NCBI GenBank assembly: GCA_951217055.1
Contig: OX578281.1
Location: forward strand, 8,648,447 to 8,712,446
DNA: 64,000 nucleotides
Direction of reading: 5' to 3'
Source of the DNA: Gerris lacustris
Taxonomy: Eukaryota > Arthropoda > Insecta > Hemiptera > Gerridae
The notes below the pieces were generated by a model. The model searched no databases. It was not told where the DNA came from and saw only the letters and a list, made by a program, of their open reading frames with translations. How positions within the stretch are numbered: the first letter of the stretch is position 1; each line of letters starts with the position of its first letter. Below, in pieces: positions 56,401 to 58,939 of this stretch. A program made the position numbers and the translations under genes.

Positions 56401-57263
56401 GTAGCCCTTGAGGAGTAGAACAACCTACTTCATTTTTACTTTCTCATATAAAGAGAAAGTATTGTGATGGCGCGAAAATTCGATTTTGAGATTTTGATGG
56501 ATTTTCACGTTTTGAGGTCCCCTGAGTCCAAAAAAGTGGTTTTTAAAAAATGTCTGTCTGTCTGTCGTCTGTCGTCTGTGCAGATGCCTGGAGCCTAATC
56601 TACTGGGCCGATTTTGAAGAAATTTGGCATACATGTTCAGAAAAATCATACCCCGAGGTGAAATCGAGAAATGAATTTTAGCTCCAAATTTAGGGGCGCT
56701 ACCCCCCAAAAACTCTGAAAAAACGTGAAAAAAAAATTATTTCTCGAAAACGGTTCCGACGATTTTGATTAAAAAATTCTAAAATATAGTCCATTTAAAT
56801 ACGAATCCAACGATGTAAGCCGTTTTCCCGGGAAAAATCTAGTTCCTGAGAAAAAAGCTTAAAACGCGGACCGAGAGAGCCCGGGTTCGATTCCCCGCCC
56901 GGGAGAAGTTATTTTTATGATAAATTTGAATGAAATGCTCAATAATAATTAAATTTACATAAGAAATCTAATAAATGGAAAACACTGGGCTAAATAATTA
57001 TGAACTCGTATATGTGAAAGTTTGTCTGAGTTGTCTCGGACCGATTTTTTCACATATAACGCCAGTCACCCTGTATAACTTGTTCAAAAACATGTTCTAA
57101 TCTATTAATATATGATTGATAGTGACATATTATTTACCCCTCTTAGTTTTCCCTGTCTTATGGTGACGGTGGTATCTGCTGCCGAAGTTAATCCAACTAC
57201 AAGCACAGAGAAGAGAAGAGTAATGCCCGGCAGCATGGGCAGCATGCTGAACACTGGATTCAT
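15477..57263 (-). CDS. Catalytically dead carboxylesterase-like type I membrane protein (gliotactin/neuroligin-like), 12 exons
   Basis: Minus-strand exons 57263-57138, 45891-45802, 45710-45567, 44600-44450, 42371-42186, 34265-34072, 33983-33821, 31635-31451, 19331-19196, 17579-17438, 17157-16952 and 15604-15477 sum to 1851 nt: 616 aa plus stop, with every phase consistent. Residues 1-28 are a signal peptide. The alpha/beta-hydrolase ectodomain follows ([56 protein letters not shown]). The nucleophile is His216 (GHHAG for GxSxG), the oxyanion HGGG is EGEG (136-139), the acid position is Asp346 and the His position appears to be Tyr463. It therefore cannot be an esterase. Residues 584-604 are a transmembrane helix with a 12-residue basic tail. 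Such proteins act in cell adhesion or septate junctions. Gliotactin is my best guess, but its known tail is much longer. Confidence 0.85.
15640..16530. other. Intron 11, left part: dispersed repeat matter
   Basis: Contains a segment with 'TTTACGCACCAAGGGAGTAG' (similar text, inverted, near 26815-26850) and a block ending 'AGACAGACAGACACAGG' then ACGAAACCCT (about 15850-15930). No exon is seen. Confidence 0.4.
16545..16860. repeat. Diverged relative of the 11636 foldback
   Basis: GTGGGTCGTGAAGGGTAATA at 16543 and GGCTATATTTCGCCCC near 16605 mirror the 11636 arm. The hammerhead-like core is replaced (CTGAAGA is ACGTCTA), but stem II GCCCC/GGGGC and GAAATATAGCC remain. Two ATTAGT/ACTAATT blocks near 16790-16830 form a small inverted repeat. 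Confidence 0.5.
16952..17157 (-). CDS. Esterase-like gene exon 11
   Basis: Residues 506-575, including [20 protein letters not shown] and the C-terminal part of the hydrolase fold. Ends ...QPRNS plus one base that makes Asp575 with exon 12. Donor TTCAG|GTAATT. Confidence 0.88.
17438..17579 (-). CDS. Esterase-like gene exon 10
   Basis: Residues 459-506: [20 protein letters not shown], then [10 protein letters not shown]. This is the region that normally carries the catalytic His (xHGxElxyvFG); the aligned residue is Tyr463. Acceptor GTACAG|GT, donor CATGG|GTTAGG (a weaker donor). Confidence 0.85.
17820..18532. mobile_element. GTCCAGGAGATAGCG foldback family, copy B
   Basis: 713 bp with ends GTCCAGGAGATAGCGTGC / GCACGCTATCTCCTGGAC, flanked by TA (17818-17819 and 18533-18534). 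The arms are long inverted copies. The centre has an extra tandem duplication containing 'TATGTCTGTCTGTC'. No ORF. TA target and long arms suggest a Tc1/mariner-type foldback. Confidence 0.8.
18590..19055. other. Intron 9: dispersed repeat fragment, otherwise nothing
   Basis: 18590-18800 carries the 'TTTCGGACATCAGGGAAC' and 'TGTCTGTCTGTCATTCAATT' blocks, also seen near 21460, 44740 and 46790. The remainder is plain AT-rich DNA. Confidence 0.45.
19196..19331 (-). CDS. Esterase-like gene exon 9
   Basis: Residues 414-459, [20 protein letters not shown] then [16 protein letters not shown], matching the 'P...A..h....pvy.Y.F.h' segment of carboxylesterases. Sequons at Asn433 (NTS) and Asn456 (NGT). 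Acceptor TTGCAG|ATG, donor CACAG|GTTTGT. Confidence 0.88.
19380..19836 (+). pseudogene. Non-LTR retrotransposon reverse-transcriptase remnant
   Basis: 19388 onward reads [20 protein letters not shown] (an RT 'F.DDT' region, already changed). After stops, 19510-19836 reads [20 protein letters not shown], typical of the jockey/CR1-type RT thumb. Truncated at both ends, in intron 8. Confidence 0.7.
19840..20420. repeat. Dispersed repeat family G, copy 1
   Basis: Contains AATTTGGTACACATGTTCAT and GTTCGTTGGACAACGTTATC, shared with 33100-33600 and 46900-47160. No ORF is preserved. Confidence 0.65.
20480..21588. other. Intron 8 DNA with one repeat fragment
   Basis: 21370-21588 is another copy of the 'CTTATCAAAGGTAACAGAAG / AGGGAAC' repeat. 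Elsewhere I see nothing beyond AT-rich sequence and a CT-rich patch near 20540-20580. Confidence 0.4.
21589..22990 (+). mobile_element. Decayed hAT element of the ZMYM1/DUF4371 kind (tentative)
   Basis: Starts CAGTGACGGATCTAG and a poly-G run followed by CCCCGGGCGCCGG, and is full of 'GGGCGCC' patches. Near 22725-22760 a frame reads FAERKGLR, resembling the 'FA..KARR' end of DUF4371 transposases. The right terminus was not found. Confidence 0.35.
22990..23500. repeat. (AATT)n-rich simple-sequence region
   Basis: Long TTAATTAATTAA runs mixed with AAATTTAAAAATTAATTAAT. Two related blocks end in 'TTTTGTATTGG...GAGTCTATGT' (about 23260 and 23515), so this is also a tandem duplication of about 250 bp. 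Confidence 0.75.
23840..24270. repeat. Tandem repeat, three units of about 150-165 bp
   Basis: The phrase TAAGTTTCATCGCACA recurs near 23851, 24015 and 24161. Each is followed by CCAATTTTGAACC and CCAAATTTTGCACATAGAT. A-runs vary in length between units. Confidence 0.8.
24899..25160. repeat. Long direct repeat, left copy
   Basis: TATCTCCAGTAGGGACGAAA... to TCATTCTACGACG, about 260 bp, repeated in the same orientation at 26516-26777 with about 95% identity by eye. The 1.35 kb between holds a MULE remnant. This could be an LTR-like pair or a tandem duplication. Confidence 0.75.
25294..25580. repeat. Cluster of short GAATTGGGCCCA and CCTCGGCTTCGCCTCGGG motifs
   Basis: GAATTGGGCCCA recurs at about 25489, 25530 and 25564, with an inverted version (GTGGGCCCAGTTCGAC) near 26390. 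CCTCGG(C)T(T/A)CGCCTCGGGA occurs three times between 25383 and 25475. The origin is not recognised. Confidence 0.5.
25745..26220 (-). pseudogene. MULE transposase remnant with FLYWCH tail
   Basis: Minus strand: near 26120-26050 [20 protein letters not shown] then KAIET (end of a FLYWCH zinc finger, HNH). After a frameshift comes [17 protein letters not shown] (about 25950-25880). After another, [20 protein letters not shown] then NLEYLA (about 25840-25750). This order is that of insect Mutator-like transposases, and the catalytic core is missing. Confidence 0.6.
26516..26777. repeat. Long direct repeat, right copy
   Basis: Second copy of 24899-25160. It ends where a short hAT-like end (CAGGGGGCACGTGCCCCC then GGATACGCCACTG, 26778-26811) begins. 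Confidence 0.75.
26845..27192 (+). repeat. Repeat family F, copy 2, left half
   Basis: Begins near TATCTACGATTGATACG. It has the hairpin at 26950-27002 and ATG at 27105, reading [20 protein letters not shown]. It is interrupted at 27192 by the 27193-27955 foldback. Confidence 0.8.
27286..27326 (-). ncRNA. Hammerhead-ribozyme-like motif
   Basis: Minus strand 27326 to 27286: stem I ATCA/TGAT, core CTGATGA, one extra A, perfect 7-bp stem II GCTCAGG/CCTGAGC with CTC loop, GAAA, minimal helix III AGCT, cleavage triplet CTC. All core bases are present. Confidence 0.6.
27856..27896 (+). ncRNA. Hammerhead-like motif, mutated core
   Basis: Inverted partner of 27286-27326. Stems are intact, but the first core base is A (ATGATGA for CTGATGA), so it should be inactive. 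Confidence 0.55.
27956..28210 (+). repeat. Repeat family F, copy 2, right half
   Basis: Continues the copy broken at 27192: [30 protein letters not shown] in translation, then AATAGTAGATAAAG and the palindromic tail to about 28197 (CGTAATGTACTATTA). It lies about 120 bp upstream of the antimicrobial peptide start. Confidence 0.8.
28324..28380 (+). CDS. Antimicrobial peptide exon 1 (signal peptide)
   Basis: 19 codons, [20 protein letters not shown] pyrimidine-rich TTTGTTTCAG ends at 28287, so a 5'-UTR intron may precede it. Confidence 0.82.
28324..30054 (+). CDS. Attacin/diptericin-like antimicrobial peptide precursor (2 exons)
   Basis: CDS 28324-28380 plus 29632-30054, 159 aa. Residues 1-16 ([16 protein letters not shown]) are a signal peptide with an expected cut before YPQ. 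The mature ~140-residue chain is secreted, basic, Gly/Gln/Asn-rich and has no cysteine. Two related G-domain-like stretches are visible: [20 protein letters not shown] (69-88) and [14 protein letters not shown]...[12 protein letters not shown] (105-139). It ends [10 protein letters not shown]. The FGG-Q-W element and aromatic C-terminus are shared by the attacin/diptericin class, including hemipteran hemiptericin and prolixicin. Family members act in humoral defence against Gram-negative bacteria downstream of Imd/Toll. It sits in intron 8 of the esterase-like gene, on the opposite strand. The splice (CTCAG|GTATAT ... TTTTTCAG|GGC) is phase 0. The exact subclass is uncertain. Confidence 0.85.
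28381..29631 (+). other. Intron of the antimicrobial peptide gene
   Basis: 1.25 kb, phase 0. Half of it is a foldback element (28679-29282). Confidence 0.8.
28679..29282. mobile_element. GTCCAGGAGATAGCG foldback family, copy C
   Basis: 604 bp, ends GTCCAGGAGATAGCGTG / CACGCTATCTCCTGGAC with TA on both sides. A TTACTTACTTACT run lies in the centre. It lies inside the peptide gene's intron. Confidence 0.8.
29632..30054 (+). CDS. Antimicrobial peptide exon 2 (mature peptide)
   Basis: Residues 20-159 and TAA. The true exon begins at 29632 (GGC AAT GTC) after TTTTTCAG, ten codons before the first GTG-like start in this frame. Confidence 0.85.
   Translation, partial: GNVQAGVNQDVGKAPVLDLKASQQWLSKDGNSQIGVSGTHMRELGGQNRHQTSAALDAAQKFKFDRGQIDLTADHNRQLFAPIDKHQTNAGARATYDVFRSDNGRTKASVFGGANQQWNSHAPNVRGYEYGGRVEHTWRG
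30110..30115 (+). promoter_or_regulatory. Polyadenylation signal of the antimicrobial peptide gene
   Basis: AATAAA 56 nt after the stop, followed by a T-rich tract. Confidence 0.65.
30214..30596. mobile_element. pogo/Tigger-like non-autonomous element, copy 2
   Basis: Left end CAGTAGAACCTCGCTAC after TA. The right end has decayed to CGAGGATATAATATA. The interior 'AACCTCTATAACNCG' subrepeats match copies 1 and 3. Confidence 0.65.
30600..31440. other. Intron 8, right end: nothing recognised
   Basis: AT-rich, with no repeat or exon that I can support. Confidence 0.4.
31451..31635 (-). CDS. Esterase-like gene exon 8
   Basis: Residues 352-413, [20 protein letters not shown] to [10 protein letters not shown]. 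Sequon NIS at Asn382. Joining C|CT across the intron gives Pro352. Acceptor GTTAACAG|CT, donor TACAG|GTATAA. Confidence 0.85.
31697..32292. mobile_element. GTCCAGGAGATAGCG foldback family, copy D
   Basis: 596 bp, ends GTCCAGGAGATAGCGTGC and the slightly mutated GTACGCCATCTCCTGGAC, TA flanked. It is 60 bp upstream (in gene sense) of exon 8. Confidence 0.78.
32300..33060. other. Intron 7: nothing recognised
   Basis: A short inverted repeat near 32455-32515 (TTTCATGGAAAAACATTGA / TCAATGTTTTTCCATGAAG) is the only structure I noticed. Confidence 0.45.
33080..33650. repeat. Dispersed repeat family G, copy 2
   Basis: AATTTGGTACACATGTTCAT at about 33159 and GTTCGTTGGACAACGTTGTC at about 33199. Same order of blocks as 19840-20420. 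Confidence 0.65.
33821..33983 (-). CDS. Esterase-like gene exon 7
   Basis: Residues 298-352, [20 protein letters not shown] and [18 protein letters not shown] sits where active enzymes have (D/E)EG with the acid. I chose donor ACCC|GTACGT because it gives the phase needed by exon 8. Confidence 0.85.
34072..34265 (-). CDS. Esterase-like gene exon 6
   Basis: Residues 233-297, [20 protein letters not shown], then the LGC...CLR pair (cysteine bridge in the family) and AFETQYK. Acceptor GGATTAG|GT, donor ACAAG|GTATGT. Confidence 0.9.
34270..36700. other. Intron 5, part: tandem block and low-complexity DNA
   Basis: 35145-35290 has two and a half units of about 66 bp built on AACTGGACATCCCGATAAGG and CATAGGATACC. 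34470-34560 and 35390-35760 share diffuse 'GGCCCTAAGCCC'-like phrases. 35775-36110 has a TE-like 'CTGTCTGTCTGTCCGTTGG' segment and a duplicated block (AGTCACCATGACATGTTATA, twice). A 30-bp poly-T lies at 36287-36316. Confidence 0.5.
36708..37685. mobile_element. hAT-like non-autonomous element with exact 8-bp duplication
   Basis: Ends CAGGGCCGCTGAGAGG and CCTGTCGGCGGCCCTG, flanked by CTGTAATT on both sides (36700-36707 and 37686-37693). The interior is two diverged tandem units (TTAGCTAGG...TCATTAGGGG near 36962, again near 37310) with GGGCCC-rich ends. No transposase. Confidence 0.88.
37694..38147. other. Intron 5: nothing recognised
   Basis: AT-rich, no structure noted. Confidence 0.4.
38150..38461. 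repeat. Inverted-repeat element
   Basis: TGATGTTTTCTTATAAT / ATTATAAGAAAACATCA ends and inner AGGACATTTTCAAGCAATAT / ATATTGCTTGAAAATGTCC. About 310 bp, no ORF. Confidence 0.65.
38478..39056 (-). repeat. Repeat family F, copy 3
   Basis: Minus orientation: ends CAATCGTAGATAAA at 39056 and TAGTACATTACGCG at 38478. Hairpin at 38897-38948. The ATG frame reads [20 protein letters not shown] in minus sense. Confidence 0.8.
39548..39768. repeat. Inverted-repeat element
   Basis: CGTTATGAGTTGTGATTTTT near 39556 is inverted as AAAAGTCACAATTCATAACG near 39738. About 220 bp. The inner part has no ORF. Confidence 0.6.
39922..40050 (+). pseudogene. Gypsy integrase zinc-finger fragment
   Basis: Reads RIVVPGKLR, a stop, [20 protein letters not shown] then RLIV, a stop, RPNIDL. 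This is the H2C2 start of Ty3/gypsy integrase (HxxxH..G...T...v...yyWP). Short, stop-containing, no flanking LTR seen. Confidence 0.7.
40122..41930. repeat. Tandem copies of repeat family T (TTTACTTTCTCATATAAAGAG)
   Basis: Three diverged units, about 40122-40708, 40709-41604 and 41605-41930 (the last lacks the left part). Shared blocks: AGAGAAAGTATTGTGATGGC, AATTTGGCATACATGTTCAG, TCTCGAAAACGGTTCCGAC and a GGGTTCGATTCCCCGCC box. Further copies lie at 56436-57104 and 57545-57910. Confidence 0.8.
40829..41078. repeat. 11-bp minisatellite TGTCTGTCGTC
   Basis: About 22 units expanded inside the second family T unit; the homologous place in other copies has one or two. It creates long spurious open frames in several frames of both strands. 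Confidence 0.95.
42186..42371 (-). CDS. Esterase-like gene exon 5 (nucleophile-elbow region)
   Basis: Residues 171-233: [20 protein letters not shown] and [20 protein letters not shown]. The nucleophile elbow is G-H-H-A-G with His216 replacing Ser. Acceptor TTTTTTCAG|GT. Donor CACAAG|GTCAAT is unusual (+3 C) but gives the only phase that joins exon 6. Confidence 0.92.
42450..42985. other. Intron 4: nothing recognised
   Basis: No supported exon or repeat terminus. Confidence 0.4.
42995..43300 (+). pseudogene. Non-LTR retrotransposon 3' ORF2 fragment
   Basis: Reads [20 protein letters not shown] then [12 protein letters not shown], followed by a damaged zinc-knuckle region and [20 protein letters not shown]. 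This is the 'LvGllTGH..l..HL...g' end of R1/jockey-type ORF2. Stops and a frameshift are present. Confidence 0.7.
43438..44210. mobile_element. PIF/Harbinger-like MITE
   Basis: 773 bp with ends GGCTAGGCGCCCACTTGCGA / TCGCAAGTGGGCGCCTAGCC and TAA duplicated (43435-43437 and 44211-44213). Subterminal repeats of GCGACT / AGTCGC. No transposase frame seen. Lies in intron 4. Confidence 0.85.
44450..44600 (-). CDS. Esterase-like gene exon 4 (oxyanion-hole region)
   Basis: Residues 121-171: [20 protein letters not shown] and [16 protein letters not shown]. The usual HGGGF is EGEGF (136-140). Acceptor TTTTATAG|ACG, donor TTCG|GTAAGC, phase 1. Confidence 0.92.
44640..45210. repeat. Dispersed repeat fragment (CTTNCGAAGGTAACGGAAG family)
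   Basis: TACCGAAGGTAACGGAAGCC, TTTTAGACATCAGGGAAC and TCTGCCTGTCGGTTTGTC in order. Similar to the pieces at 18590, 21370 and 46700. Confidence 0.55.
45310..45545. repeat. Hairpin minisatellite (GGTCTTTCC-ATCATC-GGAAAGACT)
   Basis: Seven to eight units of about 30 bp. Each contains GGTCTTTCC and GGAAAGAC(C/T), so each unit can fold. It ends 22 bp inside intron 3 from the exon 3 donor. Confidence 0.88.
45567..45710 (-). CDS. Esterase-like gene exon 3
   Basis: Residues 73-120: [20 protein letters not shown], then [13 protein letters not shown]. Cys94 and Cys111 are placed for the first family disulfide. Acceptor AATTTTAG|GCA, donor CCAGAA|GTACTT. Confidence 0.92.
45802..45891 (-). CDS. Esterase-like gene exon 2
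   Basis: Residues 43-72: [20 protein letters not shown] then TGSLRFA, the classic N-terminal carboxylesterase block. 90 bp, phase 0 at both ends. Acceptor TTGTATAG|GTA, donor TTTGCT|GTAAGT. Confidence 0.92.
46472..46566. repeat. 30-bp tandem repeat, three units
   Basis: CGGCCCGCTATGGACCATCT followed by TATCCAGATC, almost identical in units 2 and 3. Located in intron 1. Confidence 0.85.
46690..47160. repeat. Dispersed repeat families (CTTACCGAAGG type plus family G copy 3)
   Basis: TACCGAAGGTAACGGAAGCA, then a CTGTCTGTCTGTCTGTCGG run, then AATTTGGTAGACATGTTCAT and GTTCGTTGGACAACGTTATT. This copy shows that family G and the CTTACCGAAGG repeat are parts of one longer element. Confidence 0.65.
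47200..47735 (-). repeat. Repeat family F, copy 4
   Basis: TAGTACATTACGCGTCTAGT at the left, CAACCGTAGATAAAG at the right. The hairpin at 47559-47613 has a changed but still pairing apex (CCGCCCTAG / CTAGGGCGG). The palindromic tail is shortened. Confidence 0.78.
47828..47867 (-). ncRNA. Hammerhead-like motif in the left Penelope-like arm
   Basis: Minus strand: CGA, CTGAAGA, extra T, stem II GACCTT/AGGGTC (one G-U), GAAA, minimal helix III ACGT with cleavage triplet GTC, then TCG closing stem I. Confidence 0.55.
48685..48945 (-). pseudogene. Inverted partial copy of the Penelope-like ORF C-terminus
   Basis: Minus strand reads [20 protein letters not shown] and ends KNFKSK, identical to the C-terminal ~85 residues of the 48983-50050 ORF except one Thr/Met difference. 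No RT. Confidence 0.85.
48959..50050 (+). CDS. Penelope-like reverse transcriptase-GIY-YIG endonuclease, 5'-truncated
   Basis: An open frame from 48959 (no ATG needed; the frame is truncated) to TAA at 50050, about 363 codons. It enters the RT palm at [14 protein letters not shown], has the catalytic YIDD ([12 protein letters not shown], about residues 41-52 counted from 48983), a connector, then a GIY-YIG domain. Visible there are GLIY (247-250), a CxxC pair (CNDC), YIGE (261-264), Arg272 and Glu321. This RT plus C-terminal GIY-YIG order defines endonuclease-containing Penelope-like elements. The N-terminal RT half is gone, so it is not autonomous. The intact frame and close match to the inverted copy suggest recent insertion. 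Confidence 0.85.
   Translation, partial: QRLFYNNVVYRQINGVSMGGNISVNLSGITLNNLINKAIDKLETKPKILYKYIDDLVLIIKKDNLKSTIECFNSIHSKIKFTCEIESNKNLNYLDLTIIRKDNGVLSTKWYKKEIKSNRILNYISNHPYHILINTASNMMLRAIKVTDKEYLQEIKAIIFNKLIENLYPYKVVKSLWYKQINKLNNLNSDNSKAPNKEVKFFTSLTYIKGVSEKIQSIMKHNDCEQVQVAYKPIDKMTNFYNNMKDGINKDNRSGLIYKIDCNDCKKSYIGETSQQLKNRLYQHTNDIKKKSTRTALSLHNFNTGHKFSFDNTQILGYEKNTKKRRILEAFHILKNNNTVNHKTDAGNINKNYNAIFKNFKSK
51105..51144 (+). ncRNA. Hammerhead-like motif in the right Penelope-like arm
   Basis: Same sequence as 47828-47867 in plus orientation: CTGAAGA, T, GACCTT/AGGGTC stem, GAAACGTC. It lies about 60 bp from the end of the repeated arm. Confidence 0.55.
51361..52261. mobile_element. PIF/Harbinger-like MITE with internal tandem array
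   Basis: Ends AGCCCCGTTTACA(T)GGTGAT and its inverse, TTA duplicated (51358-51360 and 52262-52264). The interior has GATAGTT/AACTATC repeats in both orientations. No transposase. Confidence 0.82.
51865..52244. repeat. 76-bp tandem array, five units
   Basis: Unit starts ACCGTGTAGACAGTACACCT at 51865, 51941, 52017, 52093 and 52169. The units are near identical; the last two differ by TATACTG to TAGACTG and CCCC to CTCC. Each unit repeats the element's own terminal AACTATCACCGTGTA. Confidence 0.95.
52265..52640. other. Intron 1: nothing recognised
   Basis: AT-rich, no structure noted. Confidence 0.4.
52643..53226 (-). repeat. Repeat family F, copy 5
   Basis: Minus orientation; palindromic tail at 52650-52780, hairpin 53064-53113. 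In minus sense it reads [20 protein letters not shown] and later [15 protein letters not shown]. Confidence 0.8.
53227..53640 (+). repeat. Repeat family F, copy 6 (head to head with copy 5)
   Basis: Starts TTTATCTACGATTGATACG three bases after copy 5 ends, in the opposite orientation. Hairpin 53334-53385. ATG 53486 reads [20 protein letters not shown]. Truncated before the palindromic tail, where a Penelope-like arm begins. Confidence 0.8.
53690..54190 (-). mobile_element. Penelope-like single arm
   Basis: GAGGGTATTTATTTGGAATA and the hammerhead-like block match the 27193-27955 element's left end; the rest has diverged. The right limit is approximate. Confidence 0.45.
53751..53795 (-). ncRNA. 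Hammerhead-ribozyme-like motif (best stems)
   Basis: Minus strand 53795 to 53751: stem I GTATCA/TGATGC (6 bp, one G-U), core CTGATGA, one extra A, stem II GCTCAGG/CCTGGGC (7 bp, one G-U) with TTC loop, GAAA, minimal helix III AGCT, cleavage triplet CTT. Confidence 0.6.
54204..55358. mobile_element. Element with perfect 16-bp TTAGGGTTTTGTAGAT ends
   Basis: TTAGGGTTTTGTAGAT at 54204-54219, ATCTACAAAACCCTAA at 55343-55358. Inside are three tandem units of about 290 bp (each with CCTACTCTTCAGCAGCTTTC) and a GGGTTCGATCCCCCGGG box near 54276. Ends with a 'GACGGACGGACACATCACCC' segment. A related fragment lies at about 46080-46180. Confidence 0.75.
55454..57073. mobile_element. Composite element with CAGGGTGACTGGCGTTATAT ends
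   Basis: Left CAGGGTGACTGGCGTTATAT at 55454 after TA; right ATAACGCCAGTCACCCTG ending at 57073 before TA. The left 980 bp is a large inverted repeat (arms about 55476-55900 and 56010-56435); the right 640 bp is a family T unit. The right end is 65 bp from exon 1 of the esterase-like gene. Confidence 0.7.
57138..57263 (-). CDS. Esterase-like gene exon 1 (signal peptide)
   Basis: Residues 1-42: [20 protein letters not shown] then LVVGLTSAA and [11 protein letters not shown]. The hydrophobic core ends at AA, a plausible cleavage point. The start ATG (57263-57261) has an in-frame TAG 27 nt upstream (57290-57288). An out-of-frame ATG at 57282 opens a 50-codon frame overlapping the start. Donor AGGG|GTAAAT, phase 0, joins RG|VKLYTES. 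Confidence 0.85.
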
Positions 57264-57544
57264 GTACTTGAAACTCTCCCATGTTTCCTATCCTTGCATA
57301 CTTCCGCTTTACCTGCGTCCTGTTTCCTGTCGCCACCTCCCTCTGTTTCAGAATCATATTAGTGTCCGGCCAATATCCTCATATCACCTAGTTACAACAG
57401 TAACTTTTTTTACTCAACACTTTGTAAACAAAAACAAAAATAGTTCACTAATTGTTTACTTATTCGACCGCATTACAGCGAAATGAAAAGCAAAATTGTA
57501 AGCCAAGATACCTGAGGGATTCTAATTCTCAAATCATAATTTTC

Positions 57545-57910
57545 CATTTTACTTTCTCATATATGTATAGAGAAAGAATTGTGATGGCACGATTTTGAGA
57601 TTTTGATGGATTTACACATTTTGAGGTCCGCTGAGTCCAAAGAAAGTGGTTTTTAAAAAATGTCTGTCTGTCGTCTGTGCAGACGCCTGGAGCCTAAACT
57701 ACTGGGACGATTTTGGCAAAATTTGGCATTTATGTTCAGAAAAATCATACCTCAAGGAGAAATCGAGAAATTTATTTCAGCTCAAAATTTGGGGGTACTA
57801 CCCCTCCCCTCCCCCAAACTCTGAAAAAACTCAAAAACTCAAAACGGTTCCGACGATTTTAATTAACAAATTCTAAAATGTAGTTTATTTAAATACGAAG
57901 CTAACGTCAT
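57545..57910. repeat. Family T fragment
   Basis: TTTACTTTCTCATATATGTA, GTGATGGCACGATTTTGAGA and CGGTTCCGACGATTTT blocks. More diverged than the 56436 copy. Confidence 0.65.
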
Positions 57911-57914
57911 ATAG

Positions 57915-58935
57915 TCCAGTAAAATTAGACCAAAACAAAGCCGTGCCTCCGATTAATTCAGACAAAGCTGAAAATCGTTTTAATCCACTTGTTTCATTCC
58001 AAATAACAATAGTATAAGTTTGCGACGCTTTCTGAAGCGAGCTAAACTTTTGGGAGCCAAAAAACTCACAACTTTTGGCACTTTTCTCAGTTTTTGGCTT
58101 GTAACATCTTAAGGATGCATCGAGGAGTGCTTGACAATTAAGAAATCCGCGTCCTTATAGTGGCTTGCTTCACCTGAAAACATTTAGCTGTTAACTTAAC
58201 AGAAAGAACTGATACCAGACTTTTTTATTCTAATTGTTAAATAGAAACCGGGTCATATTTTCAAAAATTCTGAGAATATGACCTCTCAAAATAGCGCTTT
58301 TATGCATTTCTGAGGTGAAATTGAATATGAGGTGAATGAAAAAATATATATATTAAAAAAAAATACCACCGTATTTTTTTTTCTTTTTACTCTATTGGGT
58401 CTGGGTGGGGGGGGGGGCACGTGCCCCCTGTGCCCCCCTGGATACGCCACTGTTAGGTATAAGTAAAAATTTAAACAATAGGAGTGTCCTGAACGCATAA
58501 TTTGATGATCTACAACTTTAGTTATTGACATTTTTCATTAGGAATAACCATTTTTAAGATACAGGCGTATTAAAACTGAGCATATCACACTTTTCAGGCA
58601 AAATAGTAAAATTTGCTTATTTTTGACAGCTGACTCTGACCAAACAGCTGCACTAAATTTAATGCTTAAAAATGCATTTGAAGCAGAATTTCTTGCTTAT
58701 ACATTTTGGTAGGAACATTATTTTCTGTTCGATGCACCCTTAAGATATTATAAGCCAAAACTGAGAAAAGTGTCCAAAGTTTGCGGTTTTATGGCTCCCA
58801 AAAAATTACGCTCACCACAGAAACCGTAGCAAACTTATGTTACTCTTATCTTTTATTTGGGATTGGGATGCCCTAAGTAGATTAAAACTATTACCAGCTT
58901 TGTCTAAATTAATAGACACTAAACATTTTACTGGG
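57915..58935. mobile_element. Inverted-repeat element with nested hAT-like end
   Basis: CCAGTAAAAT at 57916 and ATTTTACTGGG ending 58934, with inner arms such as CAGTTTTTGGCTTGTAA (about 58088) and TTATAAGCCAAAACTGAG (about 58750). A hAT-like right end (GGCACGTGCCCCC ... GGATACGCCACTG, about 58417-58453) is inserted near the middle. Lies between the two divergent genes. Confidence 0.6.
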
Positions 58936-58939
58936 CTGA

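Noticed and set aside
57112..57486. 124-codon plus-strand open frame
   Set aside because: Antisense to exon 1 of the esterase-like gene and its 5' UTR; no independent signature.
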